Shown: positions 9,631 to 18,146 of the stretch, piece by piece
Layout: each line of letters opens with the position of its first letter
How positions within the stretch are numbered: position 1 is the first letter of the stretch
Assembly: GCF_009695545.1 (NCBI RefSeq)
Contig: NZ_VUNS01000004.1
Span: forward strand, 186,001 to 250,000
Source: Victivallis lenta
GTDB taxonomy: Bacteria > Verrucomicrobiota > Lentisphaeria > Victivallales > Victivallaceae
Direction of reading: 5' to 3'
Length of the DNA stretch: 64,000 nt
The notes under the pieces: model-generated
Seen by the model: the letters and a program-made list of their open reading frames with translations, nothing else
What the model was told of the DNA's origin: nothing
Database searches by the model: none
Made by a program: the position numbers and the translations under genes

Positions 9631-10704
9631 TCAATCGATTCCGGGGATGAAGCTCTCGTCGCCCTTCAGCGCCGCGATCGACTCAACCAGCAGCCTGACC
9701 GCCCCCTCGACGTCGCGCAGGTCGCACATCTCGACCGGAGAGTGCATATACCGGTTCGGGATGCTGACCAGTGCGGTCGCCACCCCGGCGCGGGTCATCT
9801 GCATCTGGGCCGTGTCGGTCCCGCCCGACGCGCGGTGCGCCGCCGTCTCCTGATAAGCGATCTTATGTTTCCGGGCGACCTGCCGGATCAGGCGGCCGAG
9901 CACCGGGTTGTTGTCGCAGCTCCGGTTCAGTTCGGGGCCGCCGCCGAGCTTGATCTCGCCGAGCAGCTTCTTCGGAATATCCGGCAGATCGGTCGCAAAG
10001 CCGACGTCGACGGCGAAGCCGACCTGCGGGTCAATGCCGAAGCAGCTCGTGTGCGCGCCGCGCAGGCCGACCTCCTCCTGCACCGTGCCGACACCGTAGA
10101 CCGCGACATTCAGCTTCCGTTTCGAGAGCTCGCGCAGCGTTTCGGCGACGACGAAGGCGCCGACCTTGTCGTCCGTCCCCTTCGAGATGAAACGATGCTC
10201 GTTCAGCATCCGGAAATTCGGGCAGACCGCGACCGGGTCGCCGATCGAAACGAGGCTCTCGGCCTCCTTCCGGTCGGCCGCGCCGATATCGATCCACATG
10301 TCGGAGAGCTCGGGCGGAACGTCGCGCTCGGAGGCCTTCAGCAGATGGATCGGCTTCTTGCCGATCACACCGTGAACCCGGCCGTTCGCGGTCAGGACTT
10401 CGACCTCGGTGGACGGGACGTTCAGCTTGTCGATTCCGCCGTTCGGACGGAAATAAAGCAGCCCCTCGTCGGAAATGTAGACGATCTGGAAGCCGATCTC
10501 ATCGTAATGGCCGGCCAGCATGACCCGCAGCGGCGCGCCCGGATTCAGAATGCCCATCGTATTGCCGAGCACGTCGGTCCGGACCTCCGCACAGAAGCCG
10601 GATACATAGGAACGGAACACGCCGGCCGCCTCCTCCTCGAAGCCGGAGGGGCTCGACGCATTCATGAAATCACTCAAAAACTTCAGACTTTCCCTGGTAA
10701 GCAT
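9631..10704 (-). CDS. M42 family metallo-aminopeptidase
   Basis: The preferred start is ATG 10704 (MLTRES), which has GAGGAG 7 bases upstream; a longer frame to 10740 lacks such a site. The 357-residue product is a cytosolic M42 glutamyl/leucyl aminopeptidase of the tetrahedral TET type. The dinuclear metal ligands and catalytic residues are visible: H66 in AGHYDEIGF, D178 in KGTDDKVGA, E210-E211 in VQEEVGLRG, D233 in VDVGFATD and H321 in YMHSPVEM. It trims peptides released by proteasome-like or Lon-type proteases. Some relatives are annotated as endoglucanases, which is not supported by these ligands. Confidence 0.92.
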   Translation of the reverse strand: MLTRESLKFLSDFMNASSPSGFEEEAAGVFRSYVSGFCAEVRTDVLGNTMGILNPGAPLRVMLAGHYDEIGFQIVYISDEGLLYFRPNGGIDKLNVPSTEVEVLTANGRVHGVIGKKPIHLLKASERDVPPELSDMWIDIGAADRKEAESLVSIGDPVAVCPNFRMLNEHRFISKGTDDKVGAFVVAETLRELSKRKLNVAVYGVGTVQEEVGLRGAHTSCFGIDPQVGFAVDVGFATDLPDIPKKLLGEIKLGGGPELNRSCDNNPVLGRLIRQVARKHKIAYQETAAHRASGGTDTAQMQMTRAGVATALVSIPNRYMHSPVEMCDLRDVEGAVRLLVESIAALKGDESFIPGID

Positions 10705-10850
10705 GGAAAAACTCCTCGCAAAAACGTGAATGCCGCTCAATCTTATTATTTATACAACATAATGCGTATTCCCTGAATTTCCAGACGGGCAGACCACAAA
10801 ATCGTGGATTATTTTCTTCGCCGGAACACCGGCCGCCCGCAAATTCCGGG

Positions 10851-10879
10851 TTGAAATCCGTTCCGGCCGATGCTATGTT
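10851..10879 (+). promoter_or_regulatory. Promoter of UroD-like gene
   Basis: TTGAAA (10851-10856), a 17-base spacer and TATGTT (10874-10879) lie 44 bp before the ATG at 10923. The start is preceded by a GGAGG ribosome-binding site, so the transcript would have a short leader. Confidence 0.55.
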
Positions 10880-10922
10880 TACCGGAATCAGGTCAACAAT
10901 CGGCATATGCGGAGGCAATACG

Positions 10923-11993
10923 ATGGATCAGCGGGAAAATATCTTGAAGCTGTGGCGGCGCGAAGGGTTCGAATTTCAGCCGGTGCATTTCGATCTCTGC
11001 CCGGCGCTTGAGCGAAAATTCCACGAGGTTTACGGCGAGGAGGCCGATTACCGGGACGTGTTCGAATTCCCGTTCCGCAACCTCCGGACCGGGTTCCTGC
11101 GCCAGGAGTTCCGCGACTGGAACGAGCGCTGCTACTCCGGCCGGGAGTTCCTGCCCGGCACGAGCTTCTCGATCTGGGGCGTGGCGCACGAGCCGACGCC
11201 GGAGTCGATGCATATGAGCCGGATGTACCACCCGATGCAGAATTTTACGACGGAGGAGGAGTTCGCCTCGTACCCTTACCCCGAATTCGACCCGTCGCAG
11301 GCGGAGGAGTGCCGCCGGGAGGTCGAGGCGCTCCATGCACGCGGAATTGCCGCCATGGTTCCGCTGAACTGCACGATCTGGGAGACCGCCTGGTACATGC
11401 GCAGCATGGAGGAGATGATGGTCGGCATGATGACCGACGACCCGCTGACCGAACGGCATTTCGAACGCATCACCGTCCTGGCTGAACAGCGAGCCGCCGC
11501 CTTTGCGTCCTGCGGCGCCGACCTGCTGCATCTCGGCGACGATATCGGCATGCAGCAGACGATCATGATGTCGCATGAGCTTTACCGGAAACACCTGAAA
11601 CCGCGTCTCGCCCGCGTGGTGCAGGCGGCCAAAGCGGCCAAGCCGGATATGGTCATCACCTACCACTCCTGCGGGTACGTCACGCCGTTCATCACCGACC
11701 TGATGGAGGCCGGCGTCGAGGTGTTGAACCCGGTCCAGCCCGAGTGCATGGATTTCGCCGAAATCCACGCCGAGTACGGAAAAAAGCTCTCGTTCTGGGG
11801 TACCGTCGGCACCCAGAGCACAATGCCGTTCGGAACGCCGGACGAGGTCAAGGCCGTCGTCCGGCGCAACCTCGAGATCGCCGGAGAAGCCGGCGGGCTG
11901 CTCTGCACCCCGACCCACCTGCTGGAACCCGAAGTTCCGTGGGAGAATATCGAAGCCTACGTCGAAGCCTGCCGCGAATTCCGCCTCGCCTGA
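10923..11993 (+). CDS. Uroporphyrinogen decarboxylase-like methyltransferase family protein
   Basis: Start ATG 10923 with GGAGG upstream; 356 residues. The protein belongs to the UroD/MtaA superfamily, whose members outside heme synthesis are cobamide-dependent methyltransferases. The diagnostic region is TYHSCGYVTPFITDLMEAGV near 240-260, where the HSCG histidine and cysteine would bind zinc in methyl transfer, followed by LNPVQPECMD and FWGTVGTQ. It is one of three UroD paralogs in the window; the other two sit in the corrinoid cassette at 42-47 kb, but this one stands alone. A true heme-pathway UroD is unlikely because no heme gene is near. Confidence 0.82.
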   Translation: MDQRENILKLWRREGFEFQPVHFDLCPALERKFHEVYGEEADYRDVFEFPFRNLRTGFLRQEFRDWNERCYSGREFLPGTSFSIWGVAHEPTPESMHMSRMYHPMQNFTTEEEFASYPYPEFDPSQAEECRREVEALHARGIAAMVPLNCTIWETAWYMRSMEEMMVGMMTDDPLTERHFERITVLAEQRAAAFASCGADLLHLGDDIGMQQTIMMSHELYRKHLKPRLARVVQAAKAAKPDMVITYHSCGYVTPFITDLMEAGVEVLNPVQPECMDFAEIHAEYGKKLSFWGTVGTQSTMPFGTPDEVKAVVRRNLEIAGEAGGLLCTPTHLLEPEVPWENIEAYVEACREFRLA

Positions 11994-12013
11994 CCGCGGC
12001 CGGGAATACCGCT

Positions 12014-13990
12014 CTACTTTCCGGCGAGCAGCGTGACGGAGCGGGCCGGCAGGATGAACCGGCCGCCGGAGAGCGTGATATCGGCGTTCCGGCGGCGGTA
12101 TTCGCCGGGGGCCGCCGCCGCGAAGCTGTCCGCATCGATCCGCCGGAGCGCGCATTCGGCAGGGAACCCCGGCCAGCGCAGCCGGACGAGAACCGGAATT
12201 TCCAGCGGATTCGAAACGAACAGCAGCGGCCGGCCGCCGGCGCCGGTTCCGGCGAGGACCGTGCCGGGAAAGCCGAACGCTGACTCCGTCCCGGCGGCGC
12301 AGACGCTCCCGCCCGCAAAGGCCGACAGCATGGCCATGACTTCGGAGCCGGGGGAAGGCACATACTCCTTCGGGTAGCAGCGGACCGAATTCGACTTGGC
12401 CGGATTCACGAACCAGTTGCCGTCACTCCCCTCCTGCCGGGGCGGCGGCGTCTTTCCGTCCAGCGAATGAAAACGGCGGCCGACCTCGTCGAAACCGGCG
12501 TCGTAGCGGGTCAGCCCGAAGTAGTTCGACTCGAAATCGTGAAAGACGGCCATATCGACCTTGCCGTTTTTAAGCAGCTCGGGCCAGTTCCCGGCAAGGG
12601 CAAGCCCGAGCGCGAAGGAGGGCTGCATCCGGTTGAAGTCGTAAGTGAAGAGGTTGTAGACGCTGCTTTCGCTGACCGAAATGTTCTTTTCGCTCCCGGC
12701 GGAATGGGCGAGGTTCTTCGAAAAGCGAACGTCGGCATTCGCGAAGCTGCGGTAGTCGGCGGTCAGGTAGCCGGGAGTCGGCCGGGGCCAGGCCGCATAC
12801 GGGTAGTGCGTCGTGACTCCGGTAACCTGATCCCAGACGCCGAGCGCCTTGAGCTTCTCCGGCAGCTCCTTCATCCCGGTCACGCAGATCGGCCTGCCGG
12901 GGTCGTATCTGGCGATGACCGGAATGAAGGCGGCGCAGACTTTCGCGTAGCGCCCGGAATCCATATATGCGAACTCCTCGTTGCCGATCTCCCAGTAGTC
13001 TACATCGCCCGGAACGAATACGCCGTTCCGGAAATTCCGCTCAAGCGCGGCGGCGGCTTCGGCGTAACGCGGCGGACTTTCCCTGAAACCGGCTTTGCGC
13101 GGAAAATACGTGTCGTCAATCGGGCGGATTTCGTTGCCGTCGTCGAGGTAAAAACTCGTGTTGAGCTGATAGATGATCTTGATCCCGGCCTCCTTCATGG
13201 TCGATTTGAACTCCTGCCAGCCGACCGGGCAGGCCGGGTCGCGGCGCTCGGTCAGGCGGAAGAGCCGCCGGGTCGCCCCGACGCTCTCGGGAAGAAACCA
13301 GTGGCTCTCGGTGCCGCCCGGATAACGGGCCGCGCGCAGCCCGGTCGACTGTACGAAGCGGATGAAATCGCTTCTCCGCGAGCCCGGCTCCGAAGCGGGG
13401 CGGGTTCCGGCCAGAATGCCGGGGAAGTTGCCGACCACGTTCGCGCCGAAGTGGAATGCGGTCGGGGAAGCCAGGCGCTTCGACGGATCGACGCTGACCG
13501 TCACCTCAGACCCGGTCAGCTGTTCCGGCGTCACTTCGGCGAGCGTGACATCTGTGATTCCGGCCGTGCCGCCGCGATCGCCGAGCCGGAGCTTGATGCC
13601 GAGCTCGGTCGCGTCGGCCGGAACGGTGAGAAAACTGTCGTAGCAGTCGCTTCCGGGCGTGATTCCGGCTCTGACGACGCTGTTCCAGTAGTGGTTGCCG
13701 GCCTCGCGGCCGCCCTGAAAGAGCGCGATCACGGTGAACGGCGCGACCGGAGCGGATTCCGCCGTCCGCACGGTCAGCCGGAGCAGCCGGTATTGTCCCC
13801 GGCCGAAGTGGACCTTCGTTTCGAGCAGGACCGGTTTCCGGGCCCGCAACGCATTTCCGTCGCGGCGGAGAGCTTCGGGAACGGCGCCCGGCCATCCGGC
13901 GATTTCCGCTGCGTTCCAGCGGCGTTCGAAAGCCGCAAAACCGGGAGCGGCAAGAAGAAGAACGAGGAGAAATCCGGTTATTTTCATCAT
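12014..13990 (-). CDS. Secreted GH51-like glycoside hydrolase
   Basis: A 658-residue protein with an N-terminal signal peptide (MMKITGFLLVLLLAAPGFAA). A beta-sandwich module (about 25-155) precedes a TIM barrel. DYWEIGNEEF gives the acid/base glutamate at E338 and ISVSESSVYN the probable nucleophile at E441, as in GH51/GH79-like clan GH-A enzymes. A C-terminal beta domain with a predicted sugar-contacting face ends the protein. It starts inside the stop codon of the preceding lipoprotein hydrolase (ATGA overlap), so both are made from one message. The likely activity is alpha-L-arabinofuranosidase or a related exo-hydrolase, not proven. Confidence 0.78.
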   Translation of the reverse strand: MMKITGFLLVLLLAAPGFAAFERRWNAAEIAGWPGAVPEALRRDGNALRARKPVLLETKVHFGRGQYRLLRLTVRTAESAPVAPFTVIALFQGGREAGNHYWNSVVRAGITPGSDCYDSFLTVPADATELGIKLRLGDRGGTAGITDVTLAEVTPEQLTGSEVTVSVDPSKRLASPTAFHFGANVVGNFPGILAGTRPASEPGSRRSDFIRFVQSTGLRAARYPGGTESHWFLPESVGATRRLFRLTERRDPACPVGWQEFKSTMKEAGIKIIYQLNTSFYLDDGNEIRPIDDTYFPRKAGFRESPPRYAEAAAALERNFRNGVFVPGDVDYWEIGNEEFAYMDSGRYAKVCAAFIPVIARYDPGRPICVTGMKELPEKLKALGVWDQVTGVTTHYPYAAWPRPTPGYLTADYRSFANADVRFSKNLAHSAGSEKNISVSESSVYNLFTYDFNRMQPSFALGLALAGNWPELLKNGKVDMAVFHDFESNYFGLTRYDAGFDEVGRRFHSLDGKTPPPRQEGSDGNWFVNPAKSNSVRCYPKEYVPSPGSEVMAMLSAFAGGSVCAAGTESAFGFPGTVLAGTGAGGRPLLFVSNPLEIPVLVRLRWPGFPAECALRRIDADSFAAAAPGEYRRRNADITLSGGRFILPARSVTLLAGK

Positions 13991-16161
13991 CTGGCACCAT
14001 CCTTTATCTCGAGCCGGGTGATTGAAAAGGGCGGCAGCGTGACGGTGACGAGACCGTTCCGCACCGGGGCGGCTCCGCCGACGGCGAGGGGCGGCTGCGG
14101 CAGGCCGTCGAGGCCGGGCCAGCGGATGCCGCCGAGCTCCGCGCGGCCGGAGGCGAAGTGTTCCGACACATCGAGCGTAAGCCGGCGTTCCTCCGCTCCC
14201 CGGTTCACGCAGCTGACGAGCAGCCCTTCGCCGACCGGAGAGGCAAGCAGGTCGAAGAGCACACGCTTCGGAGCCGGAGTCTCCACCGTATCCTCAAGGA
14301 CGCCGAGTCCGCAGTGGCGTGAAAGCTGCTTCATGGCGTGCCCGGAGGGGAGCACGAGGCAGCGGTCCCGCAAAAAGTATTCCGGCGGCACACCGGCGGG
14401 ACAGGCCGTCATATCCGGCTTCAGCAGCTCGAAGCGGCCGGTTGCAGGATTGAAATACTGCCCGGAGAGAATCATGCCGAAAAACGGGGATTCGAGGTCA
14501 TGGAAAGTCAGCACGTCCATGTCGTCGATCTTCATCGCCTCCATCCAGTTCGCCGCGAAAAGGAGACCGTGCGCGGGCGTGTAGATGACCCGGTGCGCAT
14601 CCCAGGTGTGAAACTTGAATACGCTGGTCTCGTTGCCGGCCATCCGGATGCGGTCGAATCCGGCGTCGCGCAGCATCTTGAGGTGGGCCTTTGTGTTGAC
14701 GCCCCAGTGCAGCGTGCCGCAGACGAAGCGTTCGAGGTCCTTCTCTCCGCCCGGCTCGGGGCGGAAGTGATCGCCCCACGGATAATGGGCGGAGAGGTAA
14801 TCGACGCGGTCGAGTGCGCCGCTCCGGTCGAGCGCCTCGCAGAGAGCCGCAGGCCAGGTGTTGCCGGTGACCGTGATGACCGCGCCGGGATTCTTCGCTT
14901 TGATGACCCGGGTAAAGGCGGTCACGATCGCGGCATACTCCCTGAGCGGCATCAGCGCGAACTCCTCATTGCCGATCTCCCAGTAGCGGATCGCATCCGG
15001 GGCAGGCAGCGTGTCGATGAAGCGTCCGAGCGCGGCGGCCGCCTCCCCGATGCGGCTTTCCGCATAGAGTTCGGGACGCTGTTCTTTATATCTGTTCTCC
15101 GAAACCGGCCAGACGTCGCCGTTTTCGTCCGCAAAGAACATCGTATTGACCTCGAACAGCAGTTCGAATCCGTTCCGGCGGCAGAAATCGAGCACGTCAG
15201 GAAAGCGCGGATAGCCCATGCCGCGGTAATAGTACGACTGCGCCGGAAAAAGCCGGAACAGCTTCGCCTGCGCCTCCGGTCCCTCGGTGAAATACTGGTG
15301 GGTCGGCATGCCGCCCGGAAAGCGCAGCACCCGGACTCCGGCTTCGTGCAGCGCCGAAGCGAATTCGCGGTTCAAGCTCCGAGGGTCATGCGCCGGCAGC
15401 GTTCCGCGCGTGATGCCGGGGTAGCGGAATTCGGCGTTGACACCGAACAGCAGCTCCGACAGCCGCGGCTTGACGATCTTCGCACCGACCTTCGCCCGGA
15501 TCGGACTCGCTTCGGCGAGCGCCTCCGCGACGGGCGGCCGCAGCTCGAGGATGATCCGGTCGAAATCGGCGGTTCCGGCGGCGCGGAAGAGTCCGCATTC
15601 GATGCGGAATGCGGCAGCTTCGGGCGGCAGCGTGAACTCAAGCTCGTAGTTGTCCCACCAGCCGTCCTTGATCCGGTCGATCGCCTGCCACTGGTTTTTC
15701 GCGTCCTCGGTGCGCCGCAGGTGGCTGCCGGGGGTCCGGCCGACGGCCCGGCCCTCCGCATCGAGGAACGTGACCAGGATGCCGGCGCCGCCGCCTTCGC
15801 CGCCGAGGACCTTGTAACGCAGCCAGTAGGTCAGCCGGTAGCTGCGGCACGGCTCGGCCGGATCGGCCGGAACCGTCTGCGCATAGTAGTTTTCGGTTTC
15901 ACACAGCGCCGCGGGGACTGACACGGTCAGGAGCGAGGCGGATTCGAACCCTTCCGGCGCGATGCCGCCCCGGGCCCCGGGCAGCAGGTGCGGCGTGAAC
16001 GCTTCGAGGCCGTTTTCAAAGTCGCCGTTGCGGACCAGGCTGCCGGACGGCAGAATGTCGCCGGCACCATCCCGGGGAGAGGCGCAGGAGAGGCCGCTCC
16101 CGGCGGCCGCGGCGAGGACGGCAAGCATACTCATAAGTCGGATCTTCAGCTTCTGTTTCAT
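13987..16161 (-). CDS. Lipoprotein GH51-like glycoside hydrolase with CBM4-like N-terminus
   Basis: A 724-residue protein. The signal peptide ends in a lipobox, GLSC with the cysteine at position 26, so it should be lipidated and held at the cell envelope. Residues about 40-205 resemble a CBM4/9-type jelly roll (LVRNGDFENGLEAF, LTYWLRYKV, FDRIILELRPP). The TIM barrel carries YWEIGNEEFALM with acid/base E399 and RMAGNETSVF with probable nucleophile E511. It is clearly a paralog of the following gene in overall plan. A lipid-anchored and a free secreted enzyme encoded together suggests surface capture followed by release of the same glycan. Confidence 0.78.
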   Translation of the reverse strand: MKQKLKIRLMSMLAVLAAAAGSGLSCASPRDGAGDILPSGSLVRNGDFENGLEAFTPHLLPGARGGIAPEGFESASLLTVSVPAALCETENYYAQTVPADPAEPCRSYRLTYWLRYKVLGGEGGGAGILVTFLDAEGRAVGRTPGSHLRRTEDAKNQWQAIDRIKDGWWDNYELEFTLPPEAAAFRIECGLFRAAGTADFDRIILELRPPVAEALAEASPIRAKVGAKIVKPRLSELLFGVNAEFRYPGITRGTLPAHDPRSLNREFASALHEAGVRVLRFPGGMPTHQYFTEGPEAQAKLFRLFPAQSYYYRGMGYPRFPDVLDFCRRNGFELLFEVNTMFFADENGDVWPVSENRYKEQRPELYAESRIGEAAAALGRFIDTLPAPDAIRYWEIGNEEFALMPLREYAAIVTAFTRVIKAKNPGAVITVTGNTWPAALCEALDRSGALDRVDYLSAHYPWGDHFRPEPGGEKDLERFVCGTLHWGVNTKAHLKMLRDAGFDRIRMAGNETSVFKFHTWDAHRVIYTPAHGLLFAANWMEAMKIDDMDVLTFHDLESPFFGMILSGQYFNPATGRFELLKPDMTACPAGVPPEYFLRDRCLVLPSGHAMKQLSRHCGLGVLEDTVETPAPKRVLFDLLASPVGEGLLVSCVNRGAEERRLTLDVSEHFASGRAELGGIRWPGLDGLPQPPLAVGGAAPVRNGLVTVTLPPFSITRLEIKDGAR

Positions 16162-16188
16162 GGCTGGAAATGCACCTTTCTGTTGGTT

Positions 16189-16857
16189 TTACCAGTAGCT
16201 TTCGGCGATGTCGTTGCGGTAACGCGCCGGGAGGGTTTTCAGATTTTCGGCGTGGCCGTCGGCGAAAACGACGTTCCCGGTCCGGTTATGGTGTCCGAAG
16301 GTCCGGTCGCCGAAATGGAAGTCGCGGAACAGGAACACCTGCGACCCCGGCAGAGGACGGCCGTAGCCCCAGGAGCCCCGGTCGTAAGTCTCGCGCATGG
16401 TTCCGGCAATTTTCGCCTCCGAAAAGCGGTAGTTGAACTGATAGTCGCTGCGGTGATAGCTGTTGAAGAAACCGGTTTTTCCGGCGATGTGCGAGGGGCA
16501 GTTCAACAGCTTCGAGTTGTACCAGCCGTCGGTTCCGCCGTACTGCTTCCAGACCCAGTACGAGCCGCCGAGCGCCTGGAACTCCCTGCCCATGCGGCTG
16601 GCCGCGTAGTTCGTCGCATTGTAATCGGGGTCGGACGGCATGGTCGCGCCGTCCCACTGACGGGCGCACGGCAGCAGGTCGCGGTTGTTTTCCGCATAAG
16701 TCTGGCAGACGAAGCCGAGCTGCTTGAGCGTATTCAGACAGCCGGTCTTTTTCGCGCTTTCGCGCGCCCGGTTCAGGGCCGGCAGCAGCATCGAAGCCAG
16801 AATCGTGATGATCGCGATCACGACCAGAAGTTCAATCAGTGTAAAAGGGCGTTTCAT
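16189..16857 (-). CDS. Pseudopilin-like protein with H-x9-DG C-terminal motif
   Basis: Start taken as ATG 16857 (a GTG six bases upstream is possible; GGAG precedes both). The 222-residue protein begins [20 protein letters not shown], a prepilin-type helix with P before F instead of the usual G. Near the C-terminus [17 protein letters not shown] matches the H-x9-DG signature found in such proteins of Planctomycetota and Lentisphaerota. It lies 27 bp upstream of the lipoprotein hydrolase on the same strand and downstream of the LacI regulator, so it is the first structural gene of this glycan operon. Its partner secretion apparatus is not in the window. Confidence 0.85.
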   Translation of the reverse strand: MKRPFTLIELLVVIAIITILASMLLPALNRARESAKKTGCLNTLKQLGFVCQTYAENNRDLLPCARQWDGATMPSDPDYNATNYAASRMGREFQALGGSYWVWKQYGGTDGWYNSKLLNCPSHIAGKTGFFNSYHRSDYQFNYRFSEAKIAGTMRETYDRGSWGYGRPLPGSQVFLFRDFHFGDRTFGHHNRTGNVVFADGHAENLKTLPARYRNDIAESYW

Positions 16858-16908
16858 GGGCACAATTCTCCTGGGTTTGTCGATTTTACGGTTTATTCGG
16901 AGAGACGG

Positions 16909-17916
16909 CTACCGGGGCGCTTTGCCCGTGCTTTCCCGGACGACGAGCGGCGCCGGGAACACCTCGCGCGGCAGCGGCCGCCCGGGATCCTTCAGGCACA
17001 GGTCGAGCTCCCGGATCGCCTTCGAGGCGATGTCGTAGATCGGGTGGCGTACCGTGGTCAGGGACGGGACGAAGCAGCAGCTCTGCGGCAGATCGTCGAA
17101 GCCGACGAGCGACAGGTCGTCCGGAATCCGCTTCCCGAGTTCCCAGGCGGCCCGCATGGCGCCGGGGGCAACCTCGTCGCTCGTAACCATCAGCGCGGTC
17201 AGCTCCGGATGCGACGAGAGCAGCTCCTTCGTCGCGCCGCGGATCTTCTCGCAGGAACCGCCGGGCTGGATGACCCAGCCCGGCTCCGGCACGATTCCCA
17301 CCTCGCGGAGCCCGTCCTCGTAGGCCTTGTAACGCTGAAGATGGTTCAGCGTCCGGGACGGGTGGCGCACGTAGCCGATCGCGCGGTGGCCGAGACCGGT
17401 CAGATGGCGCACCGCTTCGAGCGAACCCGCGTACGCGTCGTGATCGACGAACCCGACCTCGCCCTCGAGCGGCGAAGGAGTGCTGTCGATCAGGATCACC
17501 TTGAGTTCGGAATCGATGAGAGAGGGTAAATCGCTCTCGAACTGGGCCGGCAGAATGACGATCACGCCGGAACACTGAAGCTCGCGGATCTCCTCAAGCA
17601 GCGTGCGCCTGTCATTGCATGCCCGGATCACGGAGCAGAAGTCGATGCCGTGCTCGGCCGCGGCGTCCGTGAAGCCGTAGTAGAGCTCGGTCTGGTAGCC
17701 GCCGAAGCTGCAACTGTTCTGCAGGATCGCAATGCGCTTCTCCCGGTTCAGGTGGTTGTTCCCGATGTAATTGTGCTTGCGCAGAAGCTCGTTGACGCGG
17801 CGGCGGACGTCCTCGCTCACGCCGTTGCGGCCGTTCATCGCCCGCGACACGCTCGCAATCGAAAGTCCCGCTTCCCTTGCGATCCGTGTGATGTTGACTC
17901 CCTGGCTTCTCCGCAT
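16909..17916 (-). CDS. LacI-family transcriptional regulator
   Basis: Start chosen at ATG 17916 (MRRSQGVN), which follows a GGAAGGGA ribosome-binding site; the longer frame runs into the promoter. The 335-residue protein has a LacI helix-turn-helix at its N-terminus (ITRIAREAGLSIASVSRAMNGRNGVSEDVRRRV) and a periplasmic-binding-protein-like sensor (AVRHLTGLGHRAIGYVRHPS, LMVTSDEVAPGAMRAAWELG, LVGFDDLPQ). It precedes the pseudopilin and two GH51-like genes on the same strand, with 51 bp to the pseudopilin. Two operator-like palindromes bracket its promoter, consistent with autoregulation. Confidence 0.93.
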   Translation of the reverse strand: MRRSQGVNITRIAREAGLSIASVSRAMNGRNGVSEDVRRRVNELLRKHNYIGNNHLNREKRIAILQNSCSFGGYQTELYYGFTDAAAEHGIDFCSVIRACNDRRTLLEEIRELQCSGVIVILPAQFESDLPSLIDSELKVILIDSTPSPLEGEVGFVDHDAYAGSLEAVRHLTGLGHRAIGYVRHPSRTLNHLQRYKAYEDGLREVGIVPEPGWVIQPGGSCEKIRGATKELLSSHPELTALMVTSDEVAPGAMRAAWELGKRIPDDLSLVGFDDLPQSCCFVPSLTTVRHPIYDIASKAIRELDLCLKDPGRPLPREVFPAPLVVRESTGKAPR

Positions 17917-17947
17917 CGGATGATCCCTTCCGTTTTCGTTGCGATCT

Positions 17948-17963
17948 TTATTTTCGTAAATAA
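17948..17963. promoter_or_regulatory. LacI operator O1 (proximal)
   Basis: TTATTTTCGTAAATAA differs by one base from the perfect palindrome at 18018-18033. It lies immediately downstream of the -10 box of the LacI promoter, over the probable transcription start, a classical repressing position. Confidence 0.7.
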
Positions 17964-17991
17964 TTATGACAAACTTTCCAACGTTTGTCAA
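17963..17991 (-). promoter_or_regulatory. Sigma-70 promoter of LacI regulator
   Basis: On the minus strand TTGACA (17991-17986), a 17-base spacer and CATAAT (17968-17963) with an extended -10 TG. It has the same 11-base flanks and the same 10-base centre length as the promoter at 9251-9279. Confidence 0.72.
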
Positions 17992-18017
17992 GAGGGAAAC
18001 GGAAAATTTTCCAACTT

Positions 18018-18033
18018 TTATTTACGTAAATAA
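18018..18033. promoter_or_regulatory. LacI operator O2 (distal)
   Basis: TTATTTACGTAAATAA is a perfect 16 bp palindrome with a central CG, the form of LacI-family operators. Its centre lies 70 bp from the centre of the proximal operator, about seven helical turns, so a tetrameric or paired repressor could loop the promoter. Confidence 0.72.
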
Positions 18034-18146
18034 TAAGCCGTTGAAAATGAATGCCATCGATCTGACGAATCAAATGGACTTGGCGGACAGGACAGACGGG
18101 ACGGATACGGTTCGGCCGCCGGCGGACAAACACAGGCGCGCACGGC

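Noticed and set aside
9631-10740. Endoglucanase annotation sometimes given to M42 proteins
   Set aside because: All five metal ligands and the catalytic glutamate of M42 aminopeptidases are present, and no glycosidase motif is seen.
10923-11993. HemE (heme-pathway uroporphyrinogen decarboxylase)
   Set aside because: The HSCG motif and the presence of sister genes in the corrinoid cassette fit the methyltransferase branch; no other heme gene is nearby.
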